The translations under genes were made by a program, and so were the position numbers. A stretch of 64,000 nt of DNA, from NCBI RefSeq assembly GCF_900199205.1, contig NZ_OBMJ01000001.1, forward strand, positions 5,449,001 through 5,513,000. The letters are read 5' to 3'. Shown in pieces: positions 43,318 through 51,141 of the stretch; position 1 is the stretch's first letter; each line of letters opens with the position of its first letter. This DNA is from Streptomyces sp. 1331.2. Its GTDB lineage: Bacteria > Actinomycetota > Actinomycetes > Streptomycetales > Streptomycetaceae. The notes beneath the pieces were generated by a model. That model was not told the DNA's origin and made no database searches. It worked only from the letters and a program-made list of their open reading frames with translations.

Positions 43318-44235
43318 CTACTTCGAGCCGATCACGTGCAGCAGCGCGGCGACCTGCCGGTACGGGTCGGTGCGGCCGGCCCGGTCCTCGGCTTCCAGCA
43401 GCTGGGCCAGCTGCCGCCCGTCCACCGGCGGGGCCGCGTCGTCGGGGGCGTTGTCGGTGAAGACGCGCACGCCGTACCAGTGCCGGATCGGCACCGACAC
43501 CTCGGAGAGGGTGACGGAGAGGTCGGCGAGCCGGTCGGCCCGGGCGGCCAGTCCGAGCCGGTTGTAGTACCGGTCGCTCTCGAAGGCGTGCAGGGCGGCC
43601 CGCCAGTCCCCGGCGGCGGCGGGCCGCAGCGCGAGCGCGTCCCGGTTGCGGACCAGCAGCGAGAGCAGCCCGCCGGGTGCCAGCAGCCGGGCCAGCGAGG
43701 CGATCATCGGATCCGGGTCGGGCAGGTACATCAGGACGCCGTGGCAGAGCACCACGTCGAAGCTGCGCGGGCCGAACCAGCGCCCGCACTGGTGGCCGTC
43801 CCCGCTGAGCAGCTGCAGCCGGCCGCGGACCTCCGGCGGCTCCTCGCCGAGCGCCCCCTGGGCGACGCCGAGTGCGACCGGGTCCGAGTCGATCCCGGTG
43901 ACGTAGTGGCCGGCCCGGGCCAGCCGCAGCGCCTGGGTGCCCTGGCCGCAGCCGATGTCGAGGACGCGTTGTGCGCTGCGGCCGGTGAGCTGTTCGGCGA
44001 GCTGGCGGGTGACGAGTTCCTGGCGGACGAAGTTGCGCAGTCCGCCGAGCCGCTCCAGCCAGGCGGCGGTGCCGCCGGCGAAGGACCCGCTGCGGGAGGG
44101 CAGCAGGCGCTCCTGGCCGGCCCGCTCCTGGCCCAGCCGGTCGTGGCCGCCGTGGCCCTGCCCCGGCAGCGCGTACAGGCCGGGCCCCTCCCAGGAAGGC
44201 GGGGCCCAGCCGGAGTCGACCGGTTCGGCGGTCAG
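43318..44235 (-). CDS. SAM-dependent methyltransferase with apparent CTG start
   Basis: The class I methyltransferase core is clear: VLDIGCGQGTQALRLARAGH, GIDSDPVALGVAQ, FDVVLCHGVLMYLPDPDPMI and LARLLAPGGLLSLLVRN. It matches the SmtA/CmoM-like group. No ATG or GTG lies upstream in this frame before the core. The best start is CTG at 44235 (CTG ACC GCC GAA), which overlaps the preceding stop codon as CTGA and has GGGGAG just upstream. That gives 305 residues beginning LTAEPVDSGW. The substrate may be a small molecule or RNA. It is coupled to the DUF3043 gene. Confidence 0.75.
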   Translation of the reverse strand: MTAEPVDSGWAPPSWEGPGLYALPGQGHGGHDRLGQERAGQERLLPSRSGSFAGGTAAWLERLGGLRNFVRQELVTRQLAEQLTGRSAQRVLDIGCGQGTQALRLARAGHYVTGIDSDPVALGVAQGALGEEPPEVRGRLQLLSGDGHQCGRWFGPRSFDVVLCHGVLMYLPDPDPMIASLARLLAPGGLLSLLVRNRDALALRPAAAGDWRAALHAFESDRYYNRLGLAARADRLADLSVTLSEVSVPIRHWYGVRVFTDNAPDDAAPPVDGRQLAQLLEAEDRAGRTDPYRQVAALLHVIGSK

Positions 44236-44831
44236 GGCTTCTCCCCGCGCCGCACCTGCGGCTTGGGCAGGCGCAGCCGGCGCATCTGCAGGGTGCGCAT
44301 GATGCCGTACGCGATCGCGCCGCGGGTGTTCTCGTTCGGGAAGCGCGCGGCGAGCTGCTTGCGCAGGCCGAGGCCGAGGCGGACGAAGTCCAGGATCACG
44401 AAGACGAAGAACAGCAGGAACAGCAGCGTGGAGAGCACCTGCAGCTGCGCGACCTTGATGATGCTGAGCACCAGGATGACCACGGCGGCCGGCAGGAAGA
44501 ACTCGGCGAGCGACCAGCGGGCGTCCACGTAGTCGCGGGCGAACCGGCGCACCGGGCCCTTGTCACGGGCCGGCAGGTGGCGCTCGTCGCCGTCCATCAG
44601 TGCCTGGCGCTGCTTCTCGCGCTCGCCCCGCATCCGGTCGCGGGCCTGGCGGGCGGCCTCCTTGCGGTCCTTGGGCACCGTCACCCGGGTGCGCCGGCCG
44701 GCCTCGGCCTCGCTGCGCTTGGGGGTGGGGCGGCCCTTCTTGGCCTCCGGGTGGCGGGCCTGGGCGGTCTCGTCCTGCTTCTCCAGCACGGTGGCGGAGG
44801 CGGCGGCATCATCTGAACGGCGTCGGAACAC
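44232..44831 (-). CDS. DUF3043 membrane protein
   Basis: This 199-residue protein has a charged N-terminal half rich in Lys/Arg/Glu (KKGRPTPKRSEAEAGRRTRV, then DRKEAARQARDRMRGEREKQ). It then has two membrane helices (AEFFLPAAVVILVLSIIKVA and LQVLSTLLFLLFFVFVILDF) and a short basic tail. This is the actinobacterial DUF3043 family. The GTG at 44831 gives the N-terminus VFRRRSDDAAA. It is translationally coupled to the following methyltransferase. The function is unknown; its pspA neighbour suggests an envelope role. Confidence 0.85.
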   Translation of the reverse strand: MFRRRSDDAAASATVLEKQDETAQARHPEAKKGRPTPKRSEAEAGRRTRVTVPKDRKEAARQARDRMRGEREKQRQALMDGDERHLPARDKGPVRRFARDYVDARWSLAEFFLPAAVVILVLSIIKVAQLQVLSTLLFLLFFVFVILDFVRLGLGLRKQLAARFPNENTRGAIAYGIMRTLQMRRLRLPKPQVRRGEKP

Positions 44832-45133
44832 ACCACCAGCGTACGGGGTGCGGAGCGGCTTCCACGGGTGCCCTCGGAACCGAACGCATATCGATACCGC
44901 GAGCCGGCGCTTCCCGCCCGGATTTCCCGGGGACTTCCCGTAGGGGATCAATCGGATGGACGATGGGGGGGATGAGGGGCGGATCCACCCGGGGGATGAG
45001 GAAACGCCACTGGTCGCTGTAGCAGTCTTGTTGCAGGCAGGTGCACTGCGGCGACGGGCTCGCTGCACATACACTCGTCGTGTCTGGTAACGAGATAGAG
45101 ACCGCAGGCCGGAGAAGGGGGCACCCGAGGCCC
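44832..45133. other. Divergent promoter region between DUF3043 and pspA
   Basis: These 302 bp have no credible gene. GGAGAAGGGGG lies 20 bp before pspA. A lower-GC patch near 45060-45110 (GCACATACACTCG) is the likeliest pspA promoter, but the element cannot be fixed by eye. Confidence 0.4.
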
Positions 45134-45952
45134 ATGAGCGACGGAATCATGAAGCGTATGGGGCTGATCTTCCGCTCCAAGGCGAACAAGGCCTTGGATC
45201 GGGCGGAGGATCCCCGTGAGACGCTCGACTACTCCTACCAGAAGCAGCTCGAACTGCTGCAGAAGGTACGGCGTGGCGTCGCGGACGTCGCGACCTCGCG
45301 CAAGCGCCTCGAACTCCAGCTGACCCAGCTCCAGCAGCAGTCGGCCAAGTACGAGGACCAGGGCCGCAAGGCGCTGTCGCTCGGCCGTGAGGACCTCGCC
45401 CGTGAGGCGCTGACCCGCAAGGCCAACATGCAGTCCCAGATCACCGATCTGGAGACGCAGTACCAGCAGCTGCAGGCCGAGGAGGAGAAGCTCACCCTCG
45501 CCTCCCAGCGGCTCCAGGCCAAGGTGGACGCCTTCCGCACCAAGAAGGAGACCATCAAGGCGACCTACACCGCCGCCCAGGCGCAGACCCGCATCGCCGA
45601 GTCCTTCTCGGGCATCTCGGAGGAGATGGGCGACGTCGGCCTGGCCATCCAGCGGGCCGAGGACAAGACGGCCCAGATGCAGGCCCGGGCCGGCGCCATC
45701 GACGAGCTGCTCGCCTCCGGCGCGCTCGACGACGCGAGCGGTCTCGGCCGCAAGGACGACATCGAGGCCGAGCTGGAGCGCGTCGCCGGCGGGTCCGACG
45801 TCGAGCTGGAGCTGGCCCGGATGAAGGCCGAGCTGTCCGGCGGTCCCGCGTCCGGTCCGGCCGCGATCGAGCAGGGCAAGCCGCAGGACGCCCAGCCGCA
45901 GCCGCACGCCCAGCCGCAGCAGGACACCCCTCGCATCAACTACAACAAGTGA
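45134..45952 (+). CDS. pspA: PspA/IM30-family membrane-protection protein
   Basis: This 272-residue protein is almost wholly coiled-coil: KRMGLIFRSKANKALDRAED at the N-terminus (amphipathic membrane-binding helix), then LDYSYQKQLELLQKVRRGVA, LQQQSAKYEDQGRKALSLGR and KVDAFRTKKETIKATYTAAQ. PspA/IM30 (ESCRT-III-like) proteins assemble on stressed membranes and preserve the proton gradient. The C-terminus adds a disordered Gln/Pro/His-rich tail, as is usual in streptomycetes. It is followed by pspAA 37 bp later. Confidence 0.95.
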   Translation: MSDGIMKRMGLIFRSKANKALDRAEDPRETLDYSYQKQLELLQKVRRGVADVATSRKRLELQLTQLQQQSAKYEDQGRKALSLGREDLAREALTRKANMQSQITDLETQYQQLQAEEEKLTLASQRLQAKVDAFRTKKETIKATYTAAQAQTRIAESFSGISEEMGDVGLAIQRAEDKTAQMQARAGAIDELLASGALDDASGLGRKDDIEAELERVAGGSDVELELARMKAELSGGPASGPAAIEQGKPQDAQPQPHAQPQQDTPRINYNK

Positions 45953-45989
45953 TCTGAGCTCGACCCCACGAACCAGGGAGACGCACGGC

Positions 45990-46283
45990 ATGATCATGAG
46001 GGTCATGGGTGAAGGGCAGTTCGAGGTGGGCGAGGCCCACCTGACCCTGCTCAACGAGCTCGACGCCGAGCTCGTCACCGCAGTGGACTCGGGGGACGAG
46101 GAGCTCTTCCGCCAGGCCTACGGCAAGCTGCTGGGCGCGGTGAAGCAGTACGGCACCCCGGTGCCGCTGGATTCGCTGGAGCCGTCCGAGCTGATCCTGC
46201 CGAGCGCCGATGCGACGATCGGCGAGGTCCGCGAGCTGCTGATGGCCGACGGCGAGGGCGTCATCCCGGGCTTCCCGGAGTAA
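45990..46283 (+). CDS. pspAA: PspA-associated protein PspAA
   Basis: This 97-residue protein (MIMRVMGEGQFEVGEAHLTL, then LNELDAELVTAVDSGDEELF, then IGEVRELLMADGEGVIPGFP) matches the PspAA domain that is regularly encoded after pspA in actinobacteria and archaea. It presumably modulates or partners PspA. It has a proper ribosome site (CAGGGAG) and ends at a strong terminator, so pspA-pspAA form a two-gene operon. Confidence 0.92.
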   Translation: MIMRVMGEGQFEVGEAHLTLLNELDAELVTAVDSGDEELFRQAYGKLLGAVKQYGTPVPLDSLEPSELILPSADATIGEVRELLMADGEGVIPGFPE

Positions 46284-46302
46284 CACCGCGGCCGCTGCCA
46301 GA

Positions 46303-46346
46303 CGAAAGGGCGGGCCCCCTCCACACGGAGGGGGCCCGCCCTTTCG
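46303..46346. terminator. 20-bp stem terminator between pspAA and nadA
   Basis: Perfect arms 46303-46322 and 46327-46346 enclose ACAC. The hairpin serves the convergent pspAA and nadA transcripts. Confidence 0.9.
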
Positions 46347-46363
46347 CGCTACGAGGAGGCCGG

Positions 46364-47548
46364 TTACGGCAGGGCCAGCATCCGGTCCAGCGCCGCCTTG
46401 GCGTACTTCTCGGTCTCCGGGTCGACGGTGATCACGTTCGGCACCCGGCCCTCGACCAGCGACTCCAGCGCCCAGACGAGGTGCGGGAGGTCGATCCGGT
46501 TCATGGTCGAGCAGAAGCAGACCGCGCGGTCCAGGAAGACGATCTCCTTGTCCGGGTGCGCCTTGGCCAGGCGGCGGACGAGGTTCAGCTCGGTGCCGAT
46601 GGCCCACTTGGTGCCGGGCTCGGCGGCGTCCAGCGCCTTGATGATGTACTCGGTCGAGCCCACCATGTCGGCGGCCGCGACGACCTCGTGCTTGCACTCG
46701 GGGTGCACCAGGACGGTCACGCCGGGGATCCGCTCGCGGACGTCGTTCACCGAGTCCAGGCTGAACCGGCCGTGCACCGAGCAGTGGCCGCGCCAGAGGA
46801 TCATCTTCGCGTCGCGCAGCTGCTCGGCGGTCAGGCCGCCGTTCGGCCGGTGCGGGTTGTAGACCACGCAGTCGTCCAGCGAGAAGCCCATGTCGCGGAC
46901 CGCGGTGTTGCGGCCGAGGTGCTGGTCGGGCAGGAACAGCACCTTCTGGCCCTGCTCGAACGCCCACTCCAGCGCGCGCTTGGCGTTGGAGGAGGTGCAG
47001 ATGGTGCCGCCGTGCCGGCCGGTGAAGGCCTTGATGTCGGCGGAGGAGTTCATGTACGAGACCGGGACGGTCACGTCGGCTATGCCGGCGTCGGTCAGCA
47101 CGTCCCAGCACTCGGCGACCTGCTCGGCGGTGGCCATGTCGGCCATCGAGCAGCCGGCGGCGAGGTCCGGCAGGACGACCTGCTGGGCGTCACCGGTGAG
47201 GATGTCCGCGGACTCGGCCATGAAGTGCACGCCGCAGAAGACGATGTACTCGGCCTCGGGGCGGGCGGCCGCGTCGCGGGCGAGCTTGAAGGAGTCGCCG
47301 GTGACGTCGGCGAACTCGATCACCTCGTCGCGCTGGTAGTGGTGGCCGAGGATGAAAACGCGGTCGCCGAGCGCGGCCTTGGCCGCCCGGGCGCGCTCGA
47401 CGAGGTTCGGGTCGGAAGCCGGGGGGAGGTCACCGGGGCACTCGACGCCGCGCTCGCTGTTCGGGTCGGCCTCGCGGCCGAGCAGCAGCAGAGCGAGCGG
47501 CGTCGGAGTGGGGTCGACGCCGTAGGTCTCGGTGATGGTGGTGGTCAC
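46364..47548 (-). CDS. nadA: Quinolinate synthase
   Basis: It condenses iminoaspartate and dihydroxyacetone phosphate to quinolinate in NAD synthesis. The three cluster-binding Cys are visible in VFCGVHFMAESADIL, LVHPECKHEVVAAAD and AVCFCSTMNRIDL. Other family blocks are FILGHHYQRDEVIEFADVTG and TCTSSNA-like CTSSNAKRALEWAF. The 394-residue length includes a streptomycete N-terminal extension. The GTG start at 47548 gives VTTTITETYG. No nadB or nadC is adjacent. A repeated half-site array lies just upstream. Confidence 0.95.
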   Translation of the reverse strand: MTTTITETYGVDPTPTPLALLLLGREADPNSERGVECPGDLPPASDPNLVERARAAKAALGDRVFILGHHYQRDEVIEFADVTGDSFKLARDAAARPEAEYIVFCGVHFMAESADILTGDAQQVVLPDLAAGCSMADMATAEQVAECWDVLTDAGIADVTVPVSYMNSSADIKAFTGRHGGTICTSSNAKRALEWAFEQGQKVLFLPDQHLGRNTAVRDMGFSLDDCVVYNPHRPNGGLTAEQLRDAKMILWRGHCSVHGRFSLDSVNDVRERIPGVTVLVHPECKHEVVAAADMVGSTEYIIKALDAAEPGTKWAIGTELNLVRRLAKAHPDKEIVFLDRAVCFCSTMNRIDLPHLVWALESLVEGRVPNVITVDPETEKYAKAALDRMLALP

Positions 47549-47600
47549 GGGCGGGTGCCCTTCTGTGCGGCCGATCAAGCGGTGAAGCCTTTTCGTCTAA

Positions 47601-47643
47601 CTGACGCTATCTATGATAACCGGTTAGCGTCAGAGTGACGATG
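47601..47643. promoter_or_regulatory. Putative NAD-biosynthesis operator (NrtR-type half-sites)
   Basis: CTGACGCTA (47601-47609) and TAGCGTCAG (47625-47633) are exact complements. The second continues as TAGCGTCA-GAG-TGACGATG, an imperfect palindrome. The group lies 53-95 bp upstream of nadA in the divergent region with the quinone reductase gene. NrtR-type NAD repressors bind palindromes of this general shape, but assignment to that family is inferred. Confidence 0.5.
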
Positions 47644-47738
47644 GCCATCCTGTCGATGTGACGAGAACCGCTCGCCGAAACGGATGCTTCCGGGCGTATC
47701 CGAATCGATATTTCGAAGCCTTCGGGTATGGCTGGGCC

Positions 47739-48662
47739 ATGAAAGCAATCGTCATCAACCGCTACGGCGGCCCCGAAGTGGTCGAGTACACCGATCTGCC
47801 CGACCCCAAGGTCGGCCCGGACTCGGTTCTGGTGGAGGTCCGGGCGGCCGGGGTGAACCCGGTGGACTGGAAGGTCCGGGAGGGCGCCCTGGACGGCGTG
47901 CTGGACGCCCACTTCCCCCTGGTCATGGGCTGGGACGCGGCCGGGGTGGTCCGTGCGGTCGGCGGCGGGGTCACCGAGTTCGCCCCGGGCGACGAGGTCT
48001 ACGGCTACGTCCGCAAGGACGCCGTCGAGCACGGCACCTACGCCGAGCTGGTCTCCGCGCCCGTCCGCACCCTCGCCCGCAAGCCGGCCGCCCTGGACTG
48101 GGCGCAGGCGGGCGGCCTGCCGCTGGCCGGGCTCAGCGCGCTGCAGGCCCTGAAGGCGCTGCGGCTCGCCGAGGGGGAGACCGTCCTGGTGCACGCCGCG
48201 GCGGGCGGGGTCGGCCACCTGGCCGTGCAGCTGGCCCGGGCCCGCGGCGCCCGGGTGATCGGCACCGCGGCCGAGCACAACCACGACTACCTGCGCGGCC
48301 TGGGCGCCGAGCCGGTCGTCCACGGCGAGGGACTGGCCGACCGCGTCCGTGCACTGGCCCCGGACGGGGTGGACGCGGCCCTCGACCTGGTCGGCCGCGG
48401 CGCCGTGCAGGTCTCGGCCGGCCTGGTGGCCGACCCCGGCCGGATCGCCTCGATCGTCGATTTCGGGGTCAAGGCCCTCGGCGGCCGGTACGTCTGGGTC
48501 CGCCCGGATGCCGAGGGCCTGGCCGAACTCGCCGCGCTCGCCGACGACGGCCGGCTGACCGTCACCGTCGCCTCCACCTTCCCGCTGGCCCAGGCCGCCT
48601 CCGCCCAGGCGCTCAGCGCGGAGGGCCGCACCCGGGGCAAGATCGTCCTGATCATGGACTAG
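47739..48662 (+). CDS. Zinc-independent quinone oxidoreductase (MDR superfamily)
   Basis: This 307-residue protein has the groES-like N-terminal half (MKAIVINRYGGPEVVEYTDL, then AAGVNPVDWKVREG, then PLVMGWDAAGVVRAVGGGV) and the NADPH-binding half (ETVLVHAAAGGVGHLAVQLA). The zinc ligands of alcohol dehydrogenases are absent, as in NADPH:quinone reductases. It is divergent from nadA across about 190 bp. The stop codon lies inside the left arm of a long palindromic element. The substrate is unknown. Confidence 0.9.
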   Translation: MKAIVINRYGGPEVVEYTDLPDPKVGPDSVLVEVRAAGVNPVDWKVREGALDGVLDAHFPLVMGWDAAGVVRAVGGGVTEFAPGDEVYGYVRKDAVEHGTYAELVSAPVRTLARKPAALDWAQAGGLPLAGLSALQALKALRLAEGETVLVHAAAGGVGHLAVQLARARGARVIGTAAEHNHDYLRGLGAEPVVHGEGLADRVRALAPDGVDAALDLVGRGAVQVSAGLVADPGRIASIVDFGVKALGGRYVWVRPDAEGLAELAALADDGRLTVTVASTFPLAQAASAQALSAEGRTRGKIVLIMD

Positions 48663-48857
48663 GGCCTGTCCGGCGGATCTTGCCGGGCGCACGACGCCGG
48701 ATCATCCCGCCTGGACGCACGCCCGAATCGTCCGAGTACACCCAGTACGAGGGCGATTCGGGCGCACGCCCAGACGGGCGCGAAGTGGGGGTACCTCCCG
48801 GCCGAAGGCTGGGGGAGCCGCGCGCTGATCCGACAAGATCCGCCGGACAGGCCCTAG
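48659..48857. repeat. 199-bp palindromic element with 24-bp terminal inverted repeats (MITE-like)
   Basis: The ends, 48659-48682 and 48834-48857, are perfect inverted repeats (CTAGGGCCTGTCCGGCGG and six more bases). Inside is a second, imperfect inverted pair (GCCCGAATCG against CGATTCGGGC) around a GTACACCCAGTAC loop. There is no open frame. It begins within the stop codon of the upstream gene. A related end (CCGCCGGACAGGTCCTAG) occurs near 61193-61210. It could be a non-autonomous mobile element or a dispersed terminator. Confidence 0.7.
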
Positions 48858-48882
48858 AGCACGGCTGACGGTCGCCCACTCG

Positions 48883-48966
48883 TCATCCGTCGGCGGTGAA
48901 CTCGTTCAGGTCATCCGCCAGAATGGTGGCGAACCGTTTCGGCAGGGGTCGGCCGTGGTCGGCCAT
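48883..48966 (-). CDS. Possible 27-residue peptide
   Basis: An open frame (MADHGRPLPKRFATILADDL, then NEFTADG) lies divergent from the Lrp gene. Its codons are GC3-rich and it is amphipathic. No clear ribosome site is seen. It may be real because it occupies the otherwise empty 48858-49026 gap, but the evidence is weak. Confidence 0.25.
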   Translation of the reverse strand: MADHGRPLPKRFATILADDLNEFTADG

Positions 48967-49026
48967 GGTCGCCACCACCGGGATGCGCCCCGCCGAACCC
49001 CGCACGACCCGTGGAGCCCCGCACCG

Positions 49027-49491
49027 ATGAGCAGCAGCCGAGCGCACGAGGTGGTCGGGGCCGACCTGGACGAGACCGACCGGCTGCTGCTCGCCCGCCT
49101 CGGCCGCGACGGCCGCGCCTCGTACGCCGAGATCGGCCTGCAGGTGAACCTCTCCGCCACCGCCGTGCGCCGGCGGATCGACCGGCTGCGGGCGCGCGGC
49201 GTGGTGCGGGGCTTCACCGTGGTGCTCGACCCGGCCGTCCTCGGCTGGCAGACCGAGGCCTTCGTCGAGGTCTACTGCCGCGAGCGCACCGCCCCCGAGG
49301 AGATCCTGGCCAGCCTGCGGCAGTTCCCCGAGGTCGTCGCCGCCTGGACGGTCACCGGCGATCCGGACGCCCTGGTCCACCTGAGAGCCGCCGACATGCG
49401 CCATCTGGAGGCCGTCATCGAGCGCATCCGGCGCGAGCCCGGAGTCCAGCGCAGCCGCTCCTCGGTGGTCCTCTCCCAGCTCATCGGCTGA
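49027..49491 (+). CDS. Lrp/AsnC-family transcriptional regulator
   Basis: This 154-residue regulator has the AsnC helix-turn-helix (LDETDRLLLARLGRDGRASY, then AEIGLQVNLSATAVRRRIDR) followed by the RAM effector domain (QTEAFVEVYCRERTAPEEIL, then VVAAWTVTGDPDALVHLRAA). Members sense amino acids and usually control a neighbouring amino-acid gene. It lies 192 bp upstream of a PLP-dependent decarboxylase read in the same direction, its obvious candidate target. The start is ATG 49027. Confidence 0.92.
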   Translation: MSSSRAHEVVGADLDETDRLLLARLGRDGRASYAEIGLQVNLSATAVRRRIDRLRARGVVRGFTVVLDPAVLGWQTEAFVEVYCRERTAPEEILASLRQFPEVVAAWTVTGDPDALVHLRAADMRHLEAVIERIRREPGVQRSRSSVVLSQLIG

Positions 49492-49683
49492 ACCCGGAAA
49501 GCGTACGCAGGAATCCTGCGCGCACCCGTCCGAAGACGCTCGAAACCTGCCTGACCAGCCGCGTTCCGACGCGCGGCGGAGTACTCCGGCTGCCTACGCT
49601 GATCACGTCCGGTCGTCGCGGTGAAGCCTCCCGCCGACCGGGCCGGATCCTCACCCCGACCCCACAGCCGAGAGGGACCAGCC

Positions 49684-51051
49684 GTGTCCGCATCCCCCGA
49701 CCGCATGCACCGGCCCGACAACGAACTGGTCGACCTGGTTTTCGACTACATGCGGGAGCGGCTGCAGTACGACCCCGTACCGCTCGACCACCCCGGTGAC
49801 GGCGAGCACCTGCGCGCCCAGCTGTCCGGCCTGCTGAACCAGGACGGCAACAACCCGGTCGACGTCCTCAAGCTCTACGACCACGAGCTGTCCCGGGCCG
49901 TCATCTCCGCCGACAGCCCGCGCTACCTGTCCTTCATCCCGTGCGCCCCGACCAAGGCCGCGCTGCTGTTCGACATGGTCGTCTCCTGCGCCTCGCTGCA
50001 GGGCATCTCCTGGCTGGAGGCGGCCGGCGCGATCGCCGCCGAGAACCAGGTGCTGCGCCTGATCGCCGACCGCGCGGGCCTGCCCGGGACGGCCGGCGGC
50101 TGCTTCGTCTCCGGCGGCTCGGCGGGCAACCTCTCCGCCCTGGTGGTCGCCCGCGACACCGCCCGCCGCCGCCTCGGCGTCGGCCCGGAGGCGCGACTGC
50201 GGATAGCCGTCGCCGACCAGGTCCACTCCTCGGTCAAGAACACCTTCAACATCATCGGCGTCGAGGCCTTCAAGGTCCCGACCGTCGACCGGCGGTTCAC
50301 CGGCGAGGCGCTGCGCGCCGCGCTGGCCGCCGACCCGAACCCGGAGACGGTGATCGCCGTCGTCGGCACCGGCGGCACCACCAACGAGGGCATCGTCGAC
50401 GACCTGGCCGGCCTGGCCGAGGTCGCCCGCGAGCGCGACCTGTGGTTCCACGTGGACGGCGCCTACGGCGGCGCGGGCCTCTTCGCCCCCTCGGTGCGCG
50501 AGCGCTACAACGGCATCGAGCACGCCGACTCCTTCGTGGTCGACCCGCACAAGTGGCTGTTCGCCCCCTTCGACTGCGCCGCGCTGATCTACCGGAACCC
50601 GCAGCTCGCCCGCGCCGTGCACACCCAGGACGCCTCCTACCTGGACGTCCTGCACACCGAGGGCGACGAGTGGAACCCCACCGACTACGCCTACCACCTG
50701 ACCCGGCGCGCCCGCGGCCTGCCGCTCTGGTTCTCGCTGGCCGTGCACGGCGTCCAGGCCTACACCGACGCCATCGAGGCCGGCCTCACGCTCGCCCGGG
50801 ACACCGCGCAGCTGATCCGCGAGACCGACTACCTGGAGCTGCTGTTCGACCCGCAGCTCTCCGCGGTCTGCTTCAAGCGCAAGGGCTGGACCAACGACGA
50901 CTACTACCGCTGGTCGCAGCAGCTGCTCGCGGACCAGATCGGCTTCGTCACCCCCACCGGCTGGGACGGCGAGACGGTCGCCCGCTTCGCCTTCCTGCAC
51001 CCGGGCACGACCATGGAGATGGTCAAGGAGATCCTGGACACCATGGCCTGA
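49684..51051 (+). CDS. PLP-dependent amino-acid decarboxylase (group II)
   Basis: This 455-residue fold-type I decarboxylase shows ISWLEAAGAIAAENQVLRLI, GGCFVSGGSAGNLSALVVAR, WFHVDGAYGGAGLFAPSVRE and the PLP-binding Lys in DSFVVDPHKWLFAPFDCAAL. These are features of aromatic-L-amino-acid and valine-type decarboxylases. It removes CO2 from an amino acid to give an amine; the exact amino acid is not evident. The GTG start at 49684 has GAGAGGGA upstream. The preceding Lrp gene probably regulates it, and a hairpin follows. Confidence 0.9.
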   Translation: MSASPDRMHRPDNELVDLVFDYMRERLQYDPVPLDHPGDGEHLRAQLSGLLNQDGNNPVDVLKLYDHELSRAVISADSPRYLSFIPCAPTKAALLFDMVVSCASLQGISWLEAAGAIAAENQVLRLIADRAGLPGTAGGCFVSGGSAGNLSALVVARDTARRRLGVGPEARLRIAVADQVHSSVKNTFNIIGVEAFKVPTVDRRFTGEALRAALAADPNPETVIAVVGTGGTTNEGIVDDLAGLAEVARERDLWFHVDGAYGGAGLFAPSVRERYNGIEHADSFVVDPHKWLFAPFDCAALIYRNPQLARAVHTQDASYLDVLHTEGDEWNPTDYAYHLTRRARGLPLWFSLAVHGVQAYTDAIEAGLTLARDTAQLIRETDYLELLFDPQLSAVCFKRKGWTNDDYYRWSQQLLADQIGFVTPTGWDGETVARFAFLHPGTTMEMVKEILDTMA

Positions 51052-51078
51052 TCGAGGCTCCCGGCTCAGAGGCTCCGA

Positions 51079-51113
51079 CGTACGGCCCCACCGGCTCCCG
51101 GTAGGGCCGTACG
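51079..51113. terminator. Hairpin between decarboxylase and GNAT gene
   Basis: CGTACGGCCCCACCGG (51079-51094) and CCGGTAGGGCCGTACG (51098-51113) pair with one mismatch across CTC. It sits between convergent genes. Confidence 0.8.
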
Positions 51114-51141
51114 CATTGCCGCACCCTGCGGCACCGCAGGC

